Source of the DNA: Chamaelirium japonicum
Taxonomy: Eukaryota > Streptophyta > Magnoliopsida > Liliales > Melanthiaceae
DNA: 64,000 bases
Assembly (NCBI GenBank): GCA_947650365.1
Contig: OX393557.1
Coordinates: 47,241,479-47,305,478 of the forward strand
Direction: 5' to 3'
Part shown: positions 1 through 14,237 of the stretch, piece by piece
How the letters are laid out: the number at the start of each line of letters is the position of its first letter
Numbering within the stretch: position 1 is the first letter of the stretch
Notes under the pieces: model-generated
Database searches by the model: none
The model's input: only the letters and a program-made list of their open reading frames with translations
Told to the model about the DNA's origin: nothing
Translations under genes and position numbers: made by a program

Positions 1-599
1 GTTGCTCGCCGACTCGTTGTTTAGTCGCTCAATATTTTTGGGGCGACAACCATATTTCGAGGAAGCAATAATATTTTTTCATCACTCGTTCATCCTTATT
101 CAGTCATCACCCTTCATATTCATGTGAATTGAATGATCAAACCATCTCTCTCTCTCTCTCTCTAGTTTTGCTAAGATCGAAAGTTTTGGGGGATGAAATT
201 TAGGAGAGCATTGTTGCCATCCGTTCTACTTGCTGCACTTCTTTACGACCCAATTGGGTTGTGCCACATCCAACATTAAAAAGGGCATAATTGGAAGTGA
301 CCTGATTAAATCGATTTAATATCCGATTTGGGATTCTCGGAAGATTTATGGGGCAAGATATATATATTTAAGTTGATTTTCTACCATATTTGACGATCGC
401 GGATTTAAATCGAATGGCTAAATTTGGAGGCTTTTTTAACAAAAAAAACCCTTCCTTCATATGTGTATTTGTTTCCACACCCTTAGTGAACCTCACTCAT
501 CCTAGTCATTTGTACGACTATATCCCTACCATGTTATAGTAGATGTGTTGCGCAACAATCGGATGGTTCAGAGTGGTTTAGAGTCCCCTCATCGTAGGC
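1..599. other. AT-rich noncoding DNA, no gene recognised
   Basis: No reading frame of note and no similarity that I recognise. The only structured part is a (CT)10 run at about 144-163. Confidence 0.6.
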
Positions 600-1155
600 G
601 TTGTTTGTACCCCCCACAAAAACTCATACAGTGAAGTCCTCTTTGTATGCTCCTTCATAAATATAAAGGTTTCCGAATTTGCTGAATTTTGATGGATATG
701 TTATCTATGGTAAGATGATCATCCTAAAAAAAATTAGTAAGGTTTGAAACCTCGAAGTGTATCAAATATGATCTTCAAATTTATGGTTGTAGTGAATAGT
801 CAATAAAGCATCCAATATTTTGATATGCTTAGAGGTTTTAGAATTTTTTAAATTTTGGTAGATATGTTATCTATAGCAATGTGATCACCCTCACCAAAAA
901 TCAGCAAGTTTTGAAACCTCTAGACATATTAAAATATTAGAATATTTATCGATTGTTCATTACAACCATTAATTTGAAGATCATATTTGATACGCTTCAA
1001 GGTTTTGAGACTACCTGATTTTTTTGTAAGGATGATCATCTTATTATAGATACTAAGATACATATCTACCAAAAATCAATAAATTGGAAAATATCTATAT
1101 ATGGTTTATAGAGGAGCATACAAAGAAGATTTCATTGCATGGGTATACAAAGTCA
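600..1155. repeat. Large foldback (inverted-repeat) element, copy A
   Basis: The left part (a CTTTGTATGCTCCT block near 640-655) reappears inverted near 1118-1131. Nested inside are further inverted blocks: a GTTTTAGAA/TTTGAAACCTC type block and a TCAAATATGATCTTC block that returns as GAAGATCATATTTGA. The whole segment can therefore fold into one long imperfect hairpin. The same internal vocabulary (GATGATCATCCT, GGTTTTAGAAT, ATCAAATGTG) is used by the element at 1801-2159, so this is a diverged relative. Exact ends and target duplication were not resolved. No coding capacity. Confidence 0.55.
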
Positions 1156-1275
1156 TGCTCTTGAGGCGAGATCCATAGACTCATCTTTTTTTGACGCATA
1201 CTTTTACCCGTCATCCAAATCATTGAATAGAGGTCTCAGAATTTATTGACGTTTTAAGTGGATGTTCACATTGCC

Positions 1276-1435
1276 TTAGAGCATCTCCAATCGTACATCA
1301 AAATTTTCATCAGATTTGATGTAGGATTGGGATAAAAGCTCAGTTTGATGTGGAGTGTTCCAACCCTACATCAAATCTAATGAAAACTAATTTGATGTAG
1401 AGCACTCCAATCCTACACCAAATCATTGGAGGGAA
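1276..1435. repeat. Small MITE-like foldback
   Basis: Begins TTAGAGCATCTCCAAT and contains TTTGATGTAGGATTGG, returned inverted as CCAACCCTACATCAAA at about 1359-1374, then repeated again near 1391-1420. Ends with this GAGCATCTCCAA character are common in plant MITEs. The family assignment is inference. Confidence 0.4.
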
Positions 1436-1653
1436 TCACAGTCGCCGAAGTGGGGATGCATGTGCTCACTGGAGTGGAGTTGCAAGTGCTCGCCGGAGGA
1501 AAAGGGGATGGGGGATGAAATGGAAGGAAGAGGAGCTCGAAAATGACTGTTGGTGGGAGAATATAGCCATTGGAATTTGATAGAGGCTCTCAATCTTACT
1601 AATCTAGGTGCAGACGCCCTTGCTTATGGTTTTCTCTTTATAGACTTGGGTAG

Positions 1654-2285
<632 letters not shown>

Positions 2286-2288
<3 letters not shown>

Positions 2289-2425
2289 TCAGGATCTTGT
2301 GCCTTAAATTTTTACCTTCAAGGTTATTTGATGCCCTAGAGGTTTTAGAATTTGTTGATTTTTTGTGAAAAAATCCCCACATTCTAAACATTTTAGGGAC
2401 ATCAAATATTACAAGCTTTTGATGC
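2286..2425. repeat. Truncated third copy of the foldback family
   Basis: Starts with the same terminus GGGTCAGGATC (2286-2296), followed by GCCCTAGAGGTTTTAGAAT and the inverted ACATTCTAAACATTTTAGGG near 2380-2399. Only one half of the element is present. With copy B it forms a row of related foldbacks separated by dinucleotide tracts. Confidence 0.55.
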
Positions 2426-2489
2426 CTGATGAATGGAGTAGAGTGCATTGAAGACATCGGTTCTAAGCTTTGACTGGGGTTATTACTAA

Positions 2490-3876
2490 TCTATCTACCC
2501 TATAAAAAGTGTCACTTGTCTCCTATGTGTCCTACACCTCTTCTGTCTTCTTTTTTTTTGTTTTTGGGAAATTATAAAAACCTACCTTCAATTATACACC
2601 TCATTTGATATTGATCCCTCAACCTTTTTTTTTTAACAATTTGACCCATGAACGATCTCCTAAATTTAGCCACCTCCATAAAAATTTATTTCAAAATTAC
2701 CCATTTGTGAGTAAGCATAAGTTAAATATTTTACAATTATTTTAGTACTATTGGAAATCAATAAGGTTATTTTTGAAATAAAATTTGACAGAGGAGGCTA
2801 AATGTAGATGGAGCATAGTTCAGATGTCAAATTGTTCAAAAAAAAAAACATCAATGGACTAATATAAAATGAGTTGAATAATCCAAGGGAGGTTTTTGTA
2901 ACTTGCCCACTTTTTTACCTAGGGCCCCAGAATCCTCTGATGAAACACTATGCCTTTTTCTTTCTTTTTCTTTCTGTTTTTTTACCTAGACGTGGGCCCC
3001 ACAATCTCCTCCTTTGTCTTTCTTTCTTGTTTTTTGGTTTGTTTTTACCTATATGTGAGCCCCACAATCCCTTCCACTATTGGTTAATAAACAAACTATG
3101 AAACTAATTTGATAGCTTACGATACAAAATTAATTTGATAGCTGACAACCATGTCCACTACAATTTTTTTTCCTTCACCATTTACTCTACATATAAGATT
3201 GCTACCATGTCCACTACAAACGCTACCATGTTGTTCTTTGGAGTGTTCTCTTTTTCACCAGCTTACTACCACGTCCACTACAGACTATAAGTACTAACAA
3301 TTTTTTCTGTCCTTATCCGACTACTCTACATATCAGATTATGTGTCAGCTGTGGCATATTTCATACAGCTGCTAAGTAGACCAAATGTTGAACAAATGAA
3401 GTCGCAATCAAATAGGCAAACCCAACCAAAAATTAACTCTAGAATTGAGGTTTACATAAACATGTGATTCAGTAATACGGAACTCCATGATCATATATAA
3501 TCATTGTTACCATTTACCTCGACGAAATTACTATCAATTTTGGGAAGATGCGAGACCTTTAATTTCTCAAATGAAAGTTGGGAATATATGCCATCTTTGG
3601 GAATCCATAATAAAATAAAATATGAAAAAATTATATGGACCCATTTCAGTACTGTACCGAAATTTATAGGGACCGTCCGATGGCCCTATGGTGGATCTCA
3701 GGCATCCACCTAGATTCATCCCATGGCCCCTAGAATTATGCTCCGTCCACTACGATGCATGGAAAATGAGATGGATGGTGGAGATGGGTTCGGTATGGTA
3801 CCAAATTTTCCAACTCAGTAGAATTTATTGGTATAAAAAATCATTGCATGTGTAACGCATGTTCCGTCCCGACTAG
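2490..3876 (+). mobile_element. Candidate non-autonomous Helitron
   Basis: The left end reads A|TCTATCTACCCTATAAAA, the TC start and AT-rich pattern typical of plant Helitrons. The right end has a hairpin CATGTG-TAA-CGCATG (3847-3861; six pairs, one of them G-T) about 11 nt before ACTAG|T, matching the CTRR end inserted between A and T. No Rep/helicase coding is present, so it would be non-autonomous. It carries the MITE at 3623-3812. The pairing of these two ends into one element is inference, because 1.4 kb separates them. Confidence 0.45.
3623..3812. repeat. Short MITE, copy 1
   Basis: About 190 bp, beginning TGAAAAAATTATATGGACCC and ending GGTACCAAATTTTCCA. The ends are roughly inverted (TGGAAAATT type). 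By eye it is clearly similar across its length to 9564-9756; both share TATAGGGACC, CCGATGGCCCTATGGTGG and TTCATCCCAT. Confidence 0.6.
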
Positions 3877-5546
<1,670 letters not shown>

Positions 5547-8500
5547 TCTAGGGCTAGCACTGGATAAGGAGAAACGAGGTAATAGTAAGAACAATACATT
5601 AAAGAGTCCATAGCTCTAATATTAATACAAGCCGATGAGAAAGTATACAAATTGAAACTACCATGACAAAGAGCTAAGGATGCTTTACGCTCAGAAGGTC
5701 TTCACTGGGGTGTAGTGGTACTTGAAAACATTTAAAGTCGACGTAGAGAGTTATAAACACAGTGAGCCGTTACTAATGAAATATTAGTCGCTAGCATTTA
5801 TCCTAATAACTATAATAGTAAAGATAACAATATAATTTAGAGAAACTACAAAAAAATGGAAAAAGATCACTCCATAGCAAGAGGGACTACTATCTACAAG
5901 GAAAAAGAAAAAGGTGATTACATAGGTGAACTCTAGCTCAAAGTACAAGTACAACAAGAGAAAAAGGAGAAAGAGGAAACAAAGGGTTAAGGATATGTGA
6001 ACCCCCAGATTTTACAATCCTACTCTTGTCAGTATTACTGTTGGGGCTTTATTTTCCTTCAAAGAGTCACCCCTATCCATCCATAGGATCCTTTATTAGG
6101 GCCCTAACTTTTATCCAAATAGTTAAGTGGTGTTTTCCGCCTCTCATAGTGGAGCCTCTACCCCAACTTGCTTTTTTAGAAGACTTAACGATCCAGGACT
6201 TAGCTATCTACTCGCTCACCTCACAACATCATGATTTTTCTCTCGACCTAAGCCATAGCCCTGTGACCCAGCCTGCTAAATTTTGGTCCATAGCGCACAA
6301 GTGGTTCACTTTATAAGTGCCCATGAGGGTCCAAGTGTATAAGATAAGTACCAAGGGTACAAGGTAGATTTGATACAAGCAAGTGTTGACTACATTCTAA
6401 GAGAGAGACAATATACCAAAACGGAACAACTAGCTAGTACTATACATACTAGGGTATTCCTCAACTTTCTAACAAGATCAAGTACTCAACAATGGTGCTT
6501 AAGAACAATGGGGTAGCATGCCATGAGATATGTGCAACCAAACATTGATGTAACAATATTGATAGATTGCAAAGTTATGATAGAACTACTAGGTCTAACC
6601 AGAGATTGGTAGTGACTCACTTGGTTTTGCGGCGAATGCCCAAACCAGTGATCCAAGTGAACAAGCGTAGGAAGAAAATGAGGTTATAGCAAGTATAAGG
6701 GTATGATTTTTATTACGTGATCTCTATAAGTTGGAAAAGATGTGAAGTTCATGGTGTGTGAAATAATTCATATGGGGCTGGTAAATTTGGGGAAGAAGGT
6801 TGCCTATGAAAGTGAGGGGAGGTGCTATTAATGCCAAGAGTGTACCACCTTGTTGGCATAAATTGTGTGCACAAAACATTCTTAATGAATGCTCCACCAC
6901 TCCATAGTTATTCTCTCCTTTCTACTCGGACCCACTGGCTCTGGACAACCCGTTGGGATTGGTATCTAGTGTCGGGTTAGAAAGTGGATGATATATATGG
7001 AGGGGTTGGTTTCTTTTTGCAAAAAAAAAAAAACATTCTTGGTGAGATCAAGTTGTAAGTTTGAGCCATAGCGTCTGGATGCGTTAGTGATTCACAGCTC
7101 ATGATGACATCTCATAGTGCTACACAAATTTTAGTTGAAGATAAGAATTCGAGCTTACTCCAATGCCAAGATATATCTCCCACTCTTTACTCTTGGGTAG
7201 TTGGGACTCTATTCTCTGCTTAGGGTTTTAGGCTCATGGCCTTCTGAATTTCACACATTTATCAATGATTTCAAGTATTGATTGTCTTCCAATTACGCGC
7301 CCTGAAATTTATTCTAAAAGCCTTGCGTCGAGTTCATGAGTTTACATATCTTGATCATTTTGAGCTAACCAGCTTTTGTTTTGTGTTTATGGATTTGGCT
7401 TTTGAGGTTCTGCATTAGCTAAAGAGCATTGCACACTTTTGTGTAAGTGCATACTTGATTAGGTGCACCCCGTGCATAAATTTAAAAGCTGTAGCCATTG
7501 TCCCTTTATGGTCCAGTGCATCATGATTTAACTTTTTGGTCAACCTACGGGTTTCCTTAGAGTTTTAGGCATTTTGAACAGTTTTGGTGGATTTTCTTGC
7601 TCGTGATAGTAGGGAGATAGATATTTCCCCAATTTGGTAAAGATCTTCAACTTTGCTCTAATTGATTTCTTTTATGCCTCTTAATTATTTTTTTTATAAG
7701 GAATCCCCTTTGTTGGTTGATTTTGAGCATTTGAAGAAAATAAATCCCGCGATTCACTTGTTTCCATCCTTCTAGCATGGAGGCTCAAATCCTTGATTGA
7801 AAACCTTCTTTTTCCTAGGTTTGATTGGTTCCTCTCTTGGCGTGAGTGTGAATCTTTTCTAGGATCTTGAGCTCACCTTTGCTTGTGAGTAAGATAATTT
7901 CTTTCTCTTCGTTTCTTTGACATCTTCTTACGAACACCATAAAGCTCATTCATTTCGGTTGCCCATAGTGTTGAGGTAGAAAAGCTCTCTTAGTTGGGTC
8001 CTCCCATAGGGACTTTGGGGGGAGAAATTCTTTTAAGATTTGCACCATCGTGGTTCGGTGGAGTGGAATCCTACTGACCATCCTTAGGGATTAGTGTGTT
8101 GGTGCTTCATGGCGATGAGTATCTCTATGTGCGCATACAGGTTTCGCCATGAAGCTATCGATACTTGTGAGGCAAGGGTGAAAAGTGGTTAATTTTAAGT
8201 AAAGGAGGTTGCATACAACAGTCGCAAAGCGTCGTGCTGGTGGAGCAACCCCAAGGAATGCTAGTCATTGCTAAGTATGATCATTGGAGTATGAATCGTT
8301 ACAGATCATCTGAGGTAATGCAATGTAATTTATACCTTTACCCTTACTAGTTGATAGCTTGCACCTTTGGTTTCATCCCACCGTAGTTTTTTTCTTTATG
8401 GTTTCTACGTAAAAATACATGTGTGTGCTTTACTTAAATCTCATATTTAGGACCTTGTATGCTTTAACCCTATAAAGCCTTTTCATGCCTCAATACTTGT

Positions 8501-9563
8501 GTGAGATCTTGAGAGGCAAGTGCATGCAAATTTTTTTTTTTTATTGCTTAAAAGATAAACGAGAGAGAAACAAAAGATGAACCCAACATGTGCATGATGG
8601 AAAAATATGTGCACGACTTTGAGGTTCATATAGAGGAAAATCCTCTAGATTATGCACAAATCTTTCCAGGTTGTGTGTACGTTGTCCCCATCACGCATAC
8701 GATCAAGGAGATGAACGCATGATGCCAACGTAGTTTTTTAGATCAGAAAAATATAGGCCATTATGATATGATCCGAGAAATATGGACATAACCGCCTTAT
8801 GATCGTTCACACGAATAAATCGTGCACACCAATTGCAATGTACATAATTGTGTGGCACACAACATCGTGAGCATGTTGAGGACATTGTGCGTGTGATTGT
8901 CTGAACCATGCACACAATGCACCTGATTATGCAATTGTGCTATTGGATCTTGGCCCAATTGAAATCCGATCAAATATATGCAAGTGTAGGACATTCCCAC
9001 ATGCTCACGCAATGTAAATGAGACGATTTTAATGATGAAAACATTTGATGTAACCATGTACATAATTGGATATGAGATCTGTTGAAAGTGCAAGTGACTC
9101 TAGGTTTTCAAAACTATAGGCTAACTCTTCACATCCTAAGCCCAAATTTATCCACCATAGTTTATGAATCGTACCTGGGCATGTGGAGGCATGTGCGTGA
9201 GTACTTGATTTTGAGGCTTTGCCATTTTGTCGTCAAGTTTGAGCAAGTACAAGTTATCAGCGGACACTCTAACTCAACTCACTCGGACTCAAAAAGATAA
9301 AATACAACATCGATCAATTAGGAATAGTTGAAGCAAAAAATCTACTGACAAATCAATAGGCAACCTCACATGATGACTCACATAAGGTAACATGACGGTG
9401 GTAAGTAGCGAGCTCTTGTAGGTGGTGGTGGATGAAAGAGTTGCAATTGAATGAATTTGTACACAGCTTTTTGGCGTGACTCGTGAGTTGCTCTACAAGT
9501 TTTTTTTCTTTTTTTTCAACCAGTGTAGTTGAAACTCGTTCCAAAAATTTATGTTTATTTAGC
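5547..9563. other. 4-kb noncoding stretch, no gene recognised
   Basis: Reading frames are short (the longest about 98 codons) and unlike known proteins. There are no splice-consistent exon series and no recognised transposon ends. Short A and T runs occur at about 7020 and 8530. Confidence 0.5.
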
Positions 9564-9756
9564 TGGAAAATTCTATGATACCCACTTCGGTACCGTACAG
9601 GAATTTATAGGGACCATCCGATGGCCCTATGGTGGATCTCAAGCATGTACCTAGGGTTCATCCCATTGCCCCCTAGAATAATTCACCCACCATCAGGATG
9701 CATGGAAAACAAGATTGACGGTGAAGATTGATTCGGTATGGTATGGAAATTTTCCA
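9564..9756. repeat. Short MITE, copy 2
   Basis: Begins TGGAAAATTCTATGATACCC and ends TATGGAAATTTTCCA, so the termini are roughly inverted. Homologous along its length to 3623-3812, in the same orientation. Confidence 0.6.
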
Positions 9757-10038
9757 TTCGGTAACCCCTATTTGGTTAAATGAAGTTGCGACACACGTGT
9801 ACTCAAACAACCAAACTGCGGGCTTTGGTCAAAACCCACGAGTTGCCATCCGTGCGGTTGCAACTCCTCTTGCACTTCGGACGGCTCTGATTCATGCCAC
9901 GTCTCTAACCGATTGAGCTGGCGAAGTACGAACCGGCGAGGAGTCGAACTGTTCGATTCGAACACTCGGAGTTGGGCCGCAGCTGTCCGAGGACGGAGAG
10001 GGTAAATTCGTAAACAACTTGGTGAAATGGACAGCACG

Positions 10039-10207
10039 TGAGTAGTGCTATTTGCACAATATTAATCGACACACATATCGACAAACCAGACCCATGAAGT
10101 GGTGGAGGGGCCACCCCCAGGTCCCCGCCACCAGTACATGGGTCTGGTTTGTCAGTGCGTTTGTCTGTCCATGGGTCTGTTTGAGATTGTACAAACAGCA
10201 TTACTCA
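10039..10207. mobile_element. MITE with terminal and internal inverted repeats
   Basis: The left end TGAGTAGTGCTATTTGCACA is returned inverted at the right as TGTACAAACAGCATTACTCA (10188-10207). Inside, GACAAACCAGACCCATG (10080-10096) is perfectly inverted at 10137-10153. The target duplication is not clear. It lies about 0.5 kb upstream of the presumed promoter of the CCCH gene. Non-coding. Confidence 0.6.
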
Positions 10208-10639
10208 GCAAATATTGAAAGATCTGGTCGGAAACTTCGAGAACCGGAAAAAGGAAGCGCACTCATTTTTTTTTTCTTTTTTATTTTCAAAAACAAATCC
10301 CCAAAAAATAATTTTTAAATAATTTCATTTAATGCCAATCGAAGACGGCTAGGGTTTTCTTTCTTCTAAAATTTTGTTTTTTTTTTATATTATTTTTCTT
10401 TTTTTTTGACTCTATCAACCAGATTTGACTGCTGCCTGAAGTCCGCTAGTCTGATTCGCGGACTTCACTTCAGATTCCAATCCATCACACCGCGGGCGAC
10501 CGACTCATCCGGTCATCCCGGCTCCCTCCCACCGCCTCGACCGGTAGCGCCCGTTTAAACTCCGGTGTTTCACCGTCATGTCGAGTGAATTCGGGGCGAA
10601 TTTCGAGTGGATTTCATCTCGGTCGAGTAGAAGAGCAGC

Positions 10640-10869
10640 TGAAGAGAGCGAGAGAGAGAGAGAGAGAGAGAGTGAGGATTTAAATACCGTCTAAAATTTA
10701 TTTTATATTTCGCATTAATTTGGATGCCGTCCAGCCTCCCCCCCCCCCCCCCTTCTCTCTCTCTCGCTGTTGTTCATGGAGGTTCCGCTCCGAACTTTTC
10801 ACTGTGATCGCCGAATTTTTCAGGGGGTAGCGTGCGGTTGGTGAAAGATTCGAGCTTTCTCGTTGCAAG
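10640..10869 (+). promoter_or_regulatory. Probable core promoter and 5'UTR exon of the CCCH gene
   Basis: A GA tract (about 10648-10671) is followed by an AT-rich TTTATTTTATATTTC segment (about 10697-10712), then a run of about 15 C (10738-10752) and CT repeats, typical of plant 5' leaders. A plausible donor AAG|GT sits at 10869/10870. The transcription start is not determinable from sequence alone; I place it near 10735 by inference. Confidence 0.4.
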
Positions 10870-11169
10870 GTTGGTGCTCTCATGGCGATCTTGCCCTGTT
10901 CTTCACTGATTTTTCTTTCTATATCGGTGAGATGCTGATCTTTTTATGTCCGGCCTCAGGTTCTTGATCAATTTTCTTGATTAACAGAAATTTTTTTTTT
11001 AAAAAAATACTCGGATAGATTTTCATGTGAAAGAAAATCTTGCAAGATTCGAAATCTATCTCTTTTTTCTATTTTTCTGGAATTTTATGTCGGTATTATT
11101 TCCATAATCAGCATGATTTTCTTTTTTGTTTTTTGTTTTTTTTCTTTTTTCATTGATATGATATATCAG
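10870..11169 (+). other. Probable 5'UTR intron of the CCCH gene
   Basis: Donor CAAG|GTTGGT at 10870 and acceptor ATATATCAG at 11169 behind a long T-rich tract (11100-11150). Splicing would place the ATG at 11193 only 24 nt into the second exon. Leader introns are frequent in this gene family. The boundaries are inference. Confidence 0.45.
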
Positions 11170-11192
11170 GCAAGTCTTGGGCATCACGAAGC

Positions 11193-13352
11193 ATGTGCGG
11201 TGGTCCGGAGCGCATAAGGCTGCCGTCGTCTCCGTCGCCGTCCGTTGAAGAGAACCCATCCGTCACCCTCGAGATGGAGGACTCCTTCTCCAGCCTCCTC
11301 GAGCTCGCGGCGAACAACGATGTGGAAGGCTTCAAGCGGTCGGCCGATCGAGACCCCTCGGCCGTCGACGAGGTCGGCCTGTGGTACGGCCGCAAGAAGG
11401 GCTCGAACCAGATGGTCCTCCAGCACCGGACGCCGCTGATGGTGGCCGCAACCTACGGGAGCGTTGACGTGCTGGAGCTGATACTCTCCGTCCCATCCGT
11501 CGATTTCAACCGGGTCTGCGGCCAGGACAAGACGACCGCGCTACACTGCGCCGCGTCCGGCGGCTCGGAGAACGCTGCTGAGGCCGTGAAGATGTTGCTG
11601 TCGGCCGGAGCGGACCCCAGCTCGGTGGACGCTAACGGGCACCGGCCGGCGGATGTCATTCTTGTTTCTCCCAAGTTGACGAATGTGAAGATTGCCCTGG
11701 AAGAACTCCTGGGGTCCTCGACTGTGCCTGCGGTTGACCGCCATAGTCTCCTCCGTGTGTCGACGAACACAGCAGCAGCAGCGAATTCCAACTCGTCCCC
11801 TGATGATGACGCTTCGCCCAATTCCGATTCGACTTCGTCGCCCATGAATGCGAAATTGCACGAATTTCAGCCATCGGCAGTCTCGGAGAGGAGAGAGTAC
11901 CCGGTCGACTTGTCCCTCCCGGACATTAAGAACAGCATCTACTCGACCGATGAGTTCCGAATGTTCTCGTTCAAGGTCCGCCCGTGCTCCAGGGCTTACT
12001 CCCACGACTGGACCGAGTGCCCGTTCGTTCATCCGGGCGAGAATGCCCGGAGGCGCGATCCGAGGAAGTTCCACTATAGCTGCGTCCCCTGCCCCGACTT
12101 CCGAAAGGGTGCATGCCGGAGGGGAGACATGTGCGAGTACGCGCACGGGGTGTTCGAGTGCTGGCTCCACCCGGCTCAATACCGCACGAGGCTCTGCAAG
12201 GATGGGATCGGCTGCGCTCGGCGAGTGTGCTTCTTTGCCCATACGACCGAAGAGCTCCGCCCTCTTTACATGTCCACCGGTTCAGCTATGCCTTCTCCTC
12301 GCACGACAAATTATATGGAATTACCAGCGAATGGGATGAGCCTTGTTCCGGGCTCTCCATCTCAGCTTTCAGGACCTATGTCTCCTTTTTCGCCTCCCAT
12401 GTCACCTTCGAGCAATGGTAACATGGGCTGGCCGCAGCCAAACGTTCCCACCCTGCATCTTCCCGGGAGCAATCTCCAGTCCAGCAGGCTGCGTTCGTCT
12501 CTCAACGCTAGGGACATGTTGGTGGATGATTTCTCGATGATGGCAGATTTCGAAGCCCAGCAACTCCTTAATGACTTCTGCATATCTCGCCTCAGCTCTT
12601 CGGCAGGGAACCGCACAGCCCGCTCCAAAACGTTGGCCCCGGCGAACCTCGATGACCTTTTCTCAGCCGAGATCTCTTTGTCTCCCAGGTATAATTCGGA
12701 CCAGGGGGCTGTGTTTTCCCCATCGCACAAGACCGCTATACTCAATCAGTTCCAACAGCAGCATCAGAGCCTGCTCTCGCCGATCAACACTGGTGTGTAC
12801 TCTCCAAAATCCATGGATCCACAGCAGCACTCTTCTCTCTTGCAGGCCTCACTTGGGATTTCTTCACCTGGCCGCATGTCTCCACGAACTGTAGAGCCAG
12901 TCTCCCCGATGAGCTCTCACCTGGCTGCGTTTGGGCAGCGGGAGCTGCAGCAGCAGCAGAAGCTACGGAGCCTCAGCTCCCGTGATCTTGGTTCCAGGGC
13001 ATCTGCAATTTTTGGATCCCCGGTAGACCCTTCGTTGTCCAAGTGGGGGTCGCCCTCCGGTACATTGGAATGGGGCATGGATGGTGAGGAGCTGGGTCGT
13101 CTTAGGAGATCATCGTCCTTTGAGCTACGCTCTGGTGGTGAGGAGCCTGATCTCTCTTGGGTCCATTCACTGGTGAAGGAATCCCCGACTGAGAAACCTG
13201 TGACAACGGCGACTTCTGTTGGTCCATCGACCTTTGTACCCTCTGTTGCTGGTGATGGTTCGAATTCAAATCCTCAGATGGATGGTTCTGATCATGCAGC
13301 GGCACTGGGGGCATGGCTGGACCAGATGCAGCTGGATCAGATAGTAGCTTAG
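11193..13352 (+). CDS. Ankyrin-repeat tandem CCCH zinc-finger protein (RR-TZF family)
   Basis: Intronless coding region of 719 residues. Ankyrin-type repeats occupy about residues 33-150. An arginine-rich Cys/His segment (C265, C276, H280) precedes the plant tandem zinc finger: C300-X7-C308-X5-C314-X3-H318, X16, then C335-X5-C341-X4-C346-X3-H350, exactly the canonical plant spacing. The C-terminal half is Ser/Pro/Gln-rich, with SPMSP-type repeats and ends conserved in the family ([15 protein letters not shown], and [11 protein letters not shown] near the terminus). This architecture defines the plant subfamily that includes Arabidopsis OXS2/AtTZF7 and SZF1/SZF2. These bind RNA, shuttle between nucleus, cytoplasm and granules, and act in salt, oxidative and ABA responses. 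The start is the first ATG after the leader acceptor, and the length fits the family. The gene is GC-rich and intact. The exact orthologue is not assigned. Confidence 0.95.
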   Translation: MCGGPERIRLPSSPSPSVEENPSVTLEMEDSFSSLLELAANNDVEGFKRSADRDPSAVDEVGLWYGRKKGSNQMVLQHRTPLMVAATYGSVDVLELILSVPSVDFNRVCGQDKTTALHCAASGGSENAAEAVKMLLSAGADPSSVDANGHRPADVILVSPKLTNVKIALEELLGSSTVPAVDRHSLLRVSTNTAAAANSNSSPDDDASPNSDSTSSPMNAKLHEFQPSAVSERREYPVDLSLPDIKNSIYSTDEFRMFSFKVRPCSRAYSHDWTECPFVHPGENARRRDPRKFHYSCVPCPDFRKGACRRGDMCEYAHGVFECWLHPAQYRTRLCKDGIGCARRVCFFAHTTEELRPLYMSTGSAMPSPRTTNYMELPANGMSLVPGSPSQLSGPMSPFSPPMSPSSNGNMGWPQPNVPTLHLPGSNLQSSRLRSSLNARDMLVDDFSMMADFEAQQLLNDFCISRLSSSAGNRTARSKTLAPANLDDLFSAEISLSPRYNSDQGAVFSPSHKTAILNQFQQQHQSLLSPINTGVYSPKSMDPQQHSSLLQASLGISSPGRMSPRTVEPVSPMSSHLAAFGQRELQQQQKLRSLSSRDLGSRASAIFGSPVDPSLSKWGSPSGTLEWGMDGEELGRLRRSSSFELRSGGEEPDLSWVHSLVKESPTEKPVTTATSVGPSTFVPSVAGDGSNSNPQMDGSDHAAALGAWLDQMQLDQIVA

Positions 13353-14048
13353 TGAAAAAAAAAAACTTATCTACTGGGCTGCTGGATGGGAAATACTAGT
13401 AGTAGATGACTTAGTATATAATATTTTTTGGTTGTTATGCAAGGGGTGATGCTCAAGATGGAAAAAGAAGCTGGCGAAAAATTTATGAGATTCGTTTTGC
13501 TAAGAAAGCAGGGATTTATTATTACTTCAAGCGGAGGTCGGGCAGGGTATAGTTGGAGGGAATCTCTGGGTTAATTCAAGGACTTACCCGGGTAAAGTAC
13601 TCTCTTAAACCTTTGATTTTTTTGGTTCCTATTGCTGTTAATCTCTGATTATTCCGCATGTTTCATTTTATTGTAACTTATTAATCATTTGGGTCATTAT
13701 ACTAAACCTTCTCCTTATATTATTCACTACATCTCTTATAAATCTTGGCAAACTATTTCTGGGTTATCTTTGAGGGCAATGGGCGGGGAGTGTTATTGCC
13801 ATTGTTCGTGACCAAGGTCGACGAAACACCTTCTTGATCTTGCTCTCTGGTGTTGGGAATTTGAATTGTTTTGTGCCGGAGAAGGGGCATAAGACCTCTG
13901 TATCATGTAACATCGGATCAAAGTTTATTGATATTATTTCATTTCCATTATTTTTCCTATGTGTGTCTTTCCACAGTGATCCTGCTCTTTATTTCGTGAT
14001 TATCTTTTAGTTCTTTAATTGTGGATTGGTTTTAGGGGTAATGTGTCC
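13353..14048 (+). other. 3'UTR and downstream region of the CCCH gene
   Basis: T-rich noncoding DNA follows the TAG at 13350-13352. No strong polyadenylation signal can be singled out; transcription probably ends within about 600 bp. Confidence 0.4.
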
Positions 14049-14189
14049 AAGGTCCCTGACAACAGATCGGTTCGGTGAAAAGGACCAGAATATGATGCAT
14101 TTAGCCTAATGTCTCTAGTACAAGAATTGGTTCGATGAAAAGGAATGCAATTTGTCTTGTATTCCCAAATACCCTCCCCCCCCCCCCCC

Positions 14190-14237
<48 letters not shown>

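Noticed and set aside
6026-6316. 96-codon open frame
   Set aside because: No recognisable domain and no splice partners; likely chance.
9840-9985. tRNA-like segment on the minus strand (GCTCAATCGGTTAGAG resembles a D arm, GTTCGAATCGAAC a T arm)
   Set aside because: No acceptor or anticodon stem could be paired; at most a tRNA-derived SINE fragment.
11541-12242. 233-codon antisense frame inside the CCCH gene
   Set aside because: GC-rich coding DNA leaves complementary frames open; the residues match no family, while the plus-strand frame has perfect zinc-finger spacing.
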